Shown here in pieces: positions 59,053-64,000 of a stretch of 64,000 bases of DNA. The first letter of the stretch is position 1, and each line of letters opens with the position of its first letter. The position numbers and the translations under genes were made by a program. Origin of the DNA: Tritrichomonas musculus (taxonomy: Eukaryota; Parabasalia; Tritrichomonadida; Tritrichomonadidae). The notes beneath the pieces are model-generated. The model saw nothing but the letters and a program-made list of their open reading frames with translations. It was not told the DNA's origin and did no database searches. Location: positions 868,001 through 932,000 of the forward strand of contig JAPFFF010000005.1 of the NCBI GenBank assembly GCA_039105265.1. The letters run 5' to 3'.

Positions 59053-62000
59053 ATGTCTTGGATGAATGATGATAGTGGTGAATTCGTTACTTGGGATGAT
59101 GACCCAGATTTTATGAGCTCTATTCAACAACAACAAGCTCAACAGGAGGCATATTATCAACAACAAGCTCAAGAACAACAAGCTCAACCCCAACAATATC
59201 AGCCTCAACAACCACAACAATATATTGACACAGCACCAGATATCGATCAAGATGAAGCACAATATCTCGCGACATATCAAAACATGAATGTTGCTGATGT
59301 ATCGACAGAACTAATCACAAAATTGCGGGATGTAGTTAGTGGATGGATCCCAGAATGGTATAACGAAATCAAAACCTCCATTGACAAACAAAATTTTCCT
59401 AACTATATCAAATTTTATTTCCTTCGACTTTTTATTGAATATTATACTGGGAATTATATTTTAGGAAAAGAACTGACACCAGCACAAGCAGCAGCACAAG
59501 TAAAACAAACATTCTTGAATGGAAATAGTTTAAGAGACGCCGTTGGAGCTGTCCAAACAGTGAGATATCAACAAATCGTGAATCTGCCATTAAACAATGT
59601 TATTTTGGAACATGCTGGTTTGACAGAGGAGGAAGCTCATGTATTTTTCAAATTTTGGAAGAAAAATAAGCAAAAACCTGACTTTTGGGAATCTTACAAG
59701 ACTCAATTTTATACAGAGAAATATGTTTTTGGAGATAATGCATATCAAATTAACTTATCATATGCTCAATTAGCGAGCACCTTCTTGGGTGATATGGGTA
59801 AGCTACATACTGACTGGAGAAATCTGAACGAAACTTCAAATGGATTAAATATTTTACGAAGTCTACATCTATCTATTTTTGAAAATGAGGATTTTCAACC
59901 ATCCTTTATCGATTTTTGGACACAAGGAAAAGGGGATGACGCTCAAATGATTAAGGAAAATCTTGATTTTGAAAAACTCATGCATGCGATCCAAGGAGAA
60001 ATCGGAATAAATGACTTTTTATCAGTCCAAGGTACGACAACAATAATATCCCATAACCTTCCATTCAAAAATTTGGAAAAAGCAATATTAACTCTCCAAG
60101 CTTCTGGTGAGAGAATAACTGCTGAAAATGTCGCAAAACAATATTTTGCTTTAGGAGCTGATTATCAAAAATTAAAAGAAATTGCAGAAATTCGTGCTAG
60201 ACTTGCTGAATTGAAACGACACGGAACCCTCCAAGCAAGAGCAATGCTAAAGACAATGATAAGAGATAAAGATAAATTTTGGGAGAGATTTAATATCAGT
60301 AATCAACTTCCTGAGAATCTCCAACATTATTTCAATGATCTTGAAAACAGCATCAGAGCACAAAGACATGACTTTATGGAAAGAGAATTCCAATTTGCGG
60401 ATGACAATAGAGACGGCGATGAAAATAAATGGTTCGAAGAACAAATCACAATTCTCATGAAATCTTTGGATGAAACAAACGACAAATTACGAAATTCTTT
60501 GAAAGAGAAAGAAGCTCAAGCTTCAAATGGAGCAAAAACAACAATAATAAACGTTGAAAAAATTCTTTCAGATGCTATAGCAAAAAGGAATGCGATTATA
60601 GATGAGATCAAGAATGGGAATATCAAAAGAGATGCTGTCAAAGATATGTTAAAAGCAAAAAATCCTGAGGTTACAAATAAAGAAATTGAGGAAGAAGCAG
60701 CAAAATATAAAGATAAAGATGTTGATACTGCCAAAATGATGATAGAAAATGAAAAACAATTATCAGAAAATCAATGGTTAGATGTTTATAATTATTTTGC
60801 TGAAGTAATGTCAGAAGTCCGGAGAAAGGTCCCAGGACAAAATGGTGAAGTTATCGAAATTCCTTTACTAACCTATTCAGACCCGGAACAAAAAACAATA
60901 CCAGAAGATCAATATAAAAAATTGGAACCAAGAATCAAGAAATTAAAAGAGAAACATAAAGGTAATGCAGATGCGGCTATTGCAGACCTTAAAGAAGATA
61001 AAAAAACGAGACTGCCAATGGTTATGAATCTTTATGCTAATCAAAGTGAATATGATAAAGCGTTTCTTTTTCAAGATTGGGCTGCTCTTTTAGATTCTTA
61101 TGATTGGGATATTGAAAGATGGTATGATTATATATTTCAAGTTATACCAAAATTACAAACCCTTATTAAATATAATAGTCAATATGACAACAATTATGGT
61201 GCTGAACTTCGAAATCCATCAAAACCAATAAGCAGTATTGTTAAACTTTTAGATGATAAAATTGTAGAATATCAAAAACGTCAAAACATTATTGCTACAG
61301 ACCAAGATGTTATGAATTTTATATCGACAAATTCTGATTTTATAACAATCGAAGAAGTAGCTGGTCATGCAAAAGATGCCAAAGAAGCAAAAATATATAT
61401 TAAGATGAAAGTAGCTTTGAAAAATAAATCAGGCTGGGATTGTGGTGTCGACGATTATTCATTTCGACAGAAAATAGATGTTGGATTTTATTCAAAAGAG
61501 ATAAATGGTGATGTGATAAAATGGGATCAAAGGATGAAAAAAGAGAATCCTGCCCTAGCTCAAGAAATGGTTAAGACAACAGAAAAAAATCAAAATTTTT
61601 ATGGACTTCCGAAAGAGAAATTTGATGATCTTCGTTATTGGAAAGATATAGATGATGAAAAATGGAGGTTGAAATATTTTGAAGTAGAGAATAATTTTGG
61701 CGTTCTAAAGAAAATCGATCCTGATGCTAAAAACTGTAAAAGTTTTGAAGACTACATTGTTAAAAAAAATAATCCAGATTCATCTCCTGCATATTCATCA
61801 GATAAACAATGCTTTATTAAAAACGCTGTGCCAGAAACAGATAATGCAGCATTACAAATCAAGAATTTTATTTCAAGATTTGACGAATTTCAGAAAGCAA
61901 AATATAATATGATATCAGGAGATTTTAAAGGGGAATATACATTAGAATTAGCAAGACGATTATGGAATAAAAATATTAATAAGCCTCATTTTGAAACAAT

Positions 62001-64000
62001 AGAACAATGCGCAAAATGGTTAATGGATTCTGGAAAAAGGGGAGAAGCAGGAATAAGTTATTTAGTCAATGAAGTTAATTCAAGAAATCAAAGTCTTTTT
62101 GCTGATAAAAATTTTAATAAAGTTTGGGAAAAATGGGCGAAATTTGCTGCTGATAATCTTGTTGTTCTTGAGCCAAAAGATGTTATGGCAAGAGCTGTTG
62201 GAGGTTATCAAGCTTTACAAACTATGCTCAATGCTATCGAAAAGAATTTTTGGGATGAATATTTTAAGTATTATTTCCGAATAGATCTTGCAAAATATTT
62301 TAAAAACAAACAAGCATCAAATGGAGAATTGAAGGTTGATCCAGAAGAAATTTATACAGGTTTAACAAACGATATTCAAAAAGCAAAAAGTGTTATTCGA
62401 GATTTTCAAAATACTATGACTTCTTTAGACAATGATAGAATAGAAATCAATAAGGAGTTAAGCAAAGAATATGCCGACCAACATCCAGAAGATGATTATT
62501 TAGATATTGGAATTGAACTATATGATACCAAACCTTGTGATTGGGAAAGTAGATTTAAGGTCTGGGGAGGAAACATAAATAAAATGAAAGCCGAAGTATT
62601 AATTTTGTATTATAATGCTCTATGTGATAAACAAAACAGACTTGGAGAACAAATTGATCCAACACATATGATCATATGTGAATCCATAGCCGACAAACTG
62701 GATGAACGAGTAGCGCCGTCATTTACGAAAGCCTCCCAATTATATCGCGATCAACAAAAATCCGGAAAAAACGTTCAAATTCCAAATCCACCCGACGATA
62801 TGGCAAAATGCAATGTTGTTCTTAAAAGACATAACGTTCCCATTTGGTATACCTCTAGAACGCACACTCAATTGAAGCAACTTGTTGGCGAATTGAAAAA
62901 GTTAGATTATCACCCACAAATGACAATTTTAGCCTCCAGGAAGCGACTTTGTTTATTCAAGCAAGTTTCGCAATCGTCCAATGTTGACATGGCATGTTTA
63001 AGTGCGATGAGTAAGAAAAAGTGTCCTTATTTATTTGAAAAAAAGATCCCCCCTGATTTTCGACCATTTGGGACCCTTGAAAAATTTGACACAGATGATC
63101 TTATTCGGTACTGTGAGCAAAGGATGCTTTGTCCATATCGACTGTCTCGTTATATAATGAAAAGCGCGGACTTAATTCTGTGTCCATACAATTTCATTAT
63201 GAATCCGAAAGTGAAAGGTCAAATGATGCTCACAATTTTGGGCGTTATTTTGGTCGTTGATGAAGCACATAATATTGAGAGTGTTATTAAAGAAAGTACT
63301 TCATTTGACCATGATCGTGGAGGTCTTCAGACAACTGTCGGCATGATAAATAAATATTTAAAAAACCAAGAAAATCCCGATTTTCAAGAGAATCTTTCAA
63401 TCATTCGTGATTTATTCACCGGTTATTTGCGTTACATAAATGACAAGTCTGTTCTGCTACGTGAGAAGAATAAATTTGAGTTCATTGAGTCTAATAATGT
63501 TGACTTTTTCGCTTCAATTGGAATTACTAAATTGACATGGCCACGAATTCGCGTTGCTCTTGATTACACGTTTGTTGTAGGAAATGCAGGAAGACTTCCT
63601 GGTGTCGGCACTCCTCAAAAGATTTCGATGTTTGTGCTTGATTATCTCGAGCAACTTTATGTTGTCATTGCTCTTTGTTTTAAAAATAATTGTCGTTTCA
63701 TGAACGCTTTTAAGTTGATTGTCAACCTCGGAACAGTTCCTGAAGAAGACCATCTTTTGGCAATCAATCTTGATCCCGGCGCTTATTTCTCGACGGTTGC
63801 TGATGAAGTAAATTCTGTGATTTTGTCGTCTGGAACTTTATCACCATTGAATCAAATGGCTTGTGAACTCGGAACTCCTTTTAAAGTTCAATTAACGGCT
63901 TCTCATATTATTTCATCTCGTCAGCTTGAGATCTTCACTGTCGGACAAGGAATGGACAACAAGATAGAACTCCTTGGGACGTATAAAAACATGGAAGCTA
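59053..64000 (+). CDS. Giant chimeric ORF: unknown ~1215-aa protein continuing into an XPD/FANCJ-type helicase lacking Walker A (partial)
   Basis: One frame runs from ATG 59053 (MSWMNDDSGEF) to the right edge, 1649 codons. Residues ~20-75 are Gln-rich, and ~75-1210 are unrecognised, charged and mostly helical. From ~1216 (62700) composition turns GC-richer and the protein is a Rad3/XPD superfamily-2 helicase: motif Ia WYTSRTHTQL (1265), RKRLCLF, Fe-S-type cysteines (DMAC, KKC, MLCPYRLSR), DEAH in VVDEAHNIE (1403-1406), and motif III-like VILSSGTLSPL near the end. The helicase's Walker A (GxGKT), normally ~100-250 residues before motif Ia, is absent from the whole ORF, so ATPase activity is not expected. 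Either a fixed fusion, or an element that landed in frame in a helicase gene. Confidence 0.72.
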   Translation, partial: MSWMNDDSGEFVTWDDDPDFMSSIQQQQAQQEAYYQQQAQEQQAQPQQYQPQQPQQYIDTAPDIDQDEAQYLATYQNMNVADVSTELITKLRDVVSGWIPEWYNEIKTSIDKQNFPNYIKFYFLRLFIEYYTGNYILGKELTPAQAAAQVKQTFLNGNSLRDAVGAVQTVRYQQIVNLPLNNVILEHAGLTEEEAHVFFKFWKKNKQKPDFWESYKTQFYTEKYVFGDNAYQINLSYAQLASTFLGDMGKLHTDWRNLNETSNGLNILRSLHLSIFENEDFQPSFIDFWTQGKGDDAQMIKENLDFEKLMHAIQGEIGINDFLSVQGTTTIISHNLPFKNLEKAILTLQASGERITAENVAKQYFALGADYQKLKEIAEIRARLAELKRHGTLQARAMLKTMIRDKDKFWERFNISNQLPENLQHYFNDLENSIRAQRHDFMEREFQFADDNRDGDENKWFEEQITILMKSLDETNDKLRNSLKEKEAQASNGAKTTIINVEKILSDAIAKRNAIIDEIKNGNIKRDAVKDMLKAKNPEVTNKEIEEEAAKYKDKDVDTAKMMIENEKQLSENQWLDVYNYFAEVMSEVRRKVPGQNGEVIEIPLLTYSDPEQKTIPEDQYKKLEPRIKKLKEKHKGNADAAIADLKEDKKTRLPMVMNLYANQSEYDKAFLFQDWAALLDSYDWDIERWYDYIFQVIPKLQTLIKYNSQYDNNYGAELRNPSKPISSIVKLLDDKIVEYQKRQNIIATDQDVMNFISTNSDFITIEEVAGHAKDAKEAKIYIKMKVALKNKSGWDCGVDDYSFRQKIDVGFYSKEINGDVIKWDQRMKKENPALAQEMVKTTEKNQNFYGLPKEKFDDLRYWKDIDDEKWRLKYFEVENNFGVLKKIDPDAKNCKSFEDYIVKKNNPDSSPAYSSDKQCFIKNAVPETDNAALQIKNFISRFDEFQKAKYNMISGDFKGEYTLELARRLWNKNINKPHFETIEQCAKWLMDSGKRGEAGISYLVNEVNSRNQSLFADKNFNKVWEKWAKFAADNLVVLEPKDVMARAVGGYQALQTMLNAIEKNFWDEYFKYYFRIDLAKYFKNKQASNGELKVDPEEIYTGLTNDIQKAKSVIRDFQNTMTSLDNDRIEINKELSKEYADQHPEDDYLDIGIELYDTKPCDWESRFKVWGGNINKMKAEVLILYYNALCDKQNRLGEQIDPTHMIICESIADKLDERVAPSFTKASQLYRDQQKSGKNVQIPNPPDDMAKCNVVLKRHNVPIWYTSRTHTQLKQLVGELKKLDYHPQMTILASRKRLCLFKQVSQSSNVDMACLSAMSKKKCPYLFEKKIPPDFRPFGTLEKFDTDDLIRYCEQRMLCPYRLSRYIMKSADLILCPYNFIMNPKVKGQMMLTILGVILVVDEAHNIESVIKESTSFDHDRGGLQTTVGMINKYLKNQENPDFQENLSIIRDLFTGYLRYINDKSVLLREKNKFEFIESNNVDFFASIGITKLTWPRIRVALDYTFVVGNAGRLPGVGTPQKISMFVLDYLEQLYVVIALCFKNNCRFMNAFKLIVNLGTVPEEDHLLAINLDPGAYFSTVADEVNSVILSSGTLSPLNQMACELGTPFKVQLTASHIISSRQLEIFTVGQGMDNKIELLGTYKNMEA

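Noticed and set aside
1-64000. tRNA, rRNA and spliceosomal introns
   Set aside because: I looked for B-box-like GGTTCGA words, cloverleaf patterns and conserved 5' splice sites in broken genes. Nothing convincing was found by eye; a covariance-model scan would be decisive.

Overview
The window looks like nuclear DNA of a parabasalid protist, most likely Tritrichomonas (T. foetus-like). Reasons: very AT-rich, intron-free genes; short 5' leaders, several with a TCAYW initiator just upstream of the ATG; and typical trichomonad families (BTB-like/F5/8C proteins, AIG1 GTPases, kinase-BspA fusions, Sel1-kinases, a Maverick/Polinton fossil, Tc1/mariner elements). The species is inferred from family content; no rRNA or tRNA gene was seen. 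TGA acts as a stop in all intact genes.

Layout. 1-3586 (minus): membrane part of a very large multi-span protein running off the left edge. 4435-6267: bacterial-type adenine deaminase. 6541-12039: four BTB-like proteins, three ending in an F5/8C (discoidin) domain and one in a bacterial-type SH3 domain. 12260-12868: degenerate 45-bp tandem array. 14038-15420: coiled-coil protein. 15421-23550: repeat-rich, with a decayed Maverick/Polinton (about 17660-21453) and beside it a Tc1/mariner element with visible ends. 23555-24232: two-repeat Myb protein. 24930-27865: inverted duplicate of 9205-12065, with one gene intact, the other dead, and a 626-bp MITE between them. 27870-29780: remains of a kinase-Sel1 gene and an ankyrin gene. 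30386-42398: seven AIG1/GIMAP-like GTPase genes. 43670-47365: kinase-BspA gene with one in-frame TGA. 47509-49689: surface protein with an endocytic-type tail. 51604-52191: atypical small GTPase. 52422-54012: long-TIR element. 54516-57947: vWA / inactive-E2 / kinase fusion. 58601-64000: a small Q-rich ORF and a giant ORF that continues in frame into an XPD/FANCJ-type helicase lacking its Walker A segment.

The genes do not form one pathway. The region is accessory and shaped by duplication and transposition, rich in sensing, adhesion and membrane-traffic families. The points most worth follow-up are: the AIG1 array, whose members share a GTPase core but carry different predicted membrane anchors; the paired F5/8C paralogues, whose differences concentrate in the discoidin domain; the vWA-UEV-kinase fusion; and the unidentified segment (about 58136-62690) lying between two host genes that both lack their 5' ends.
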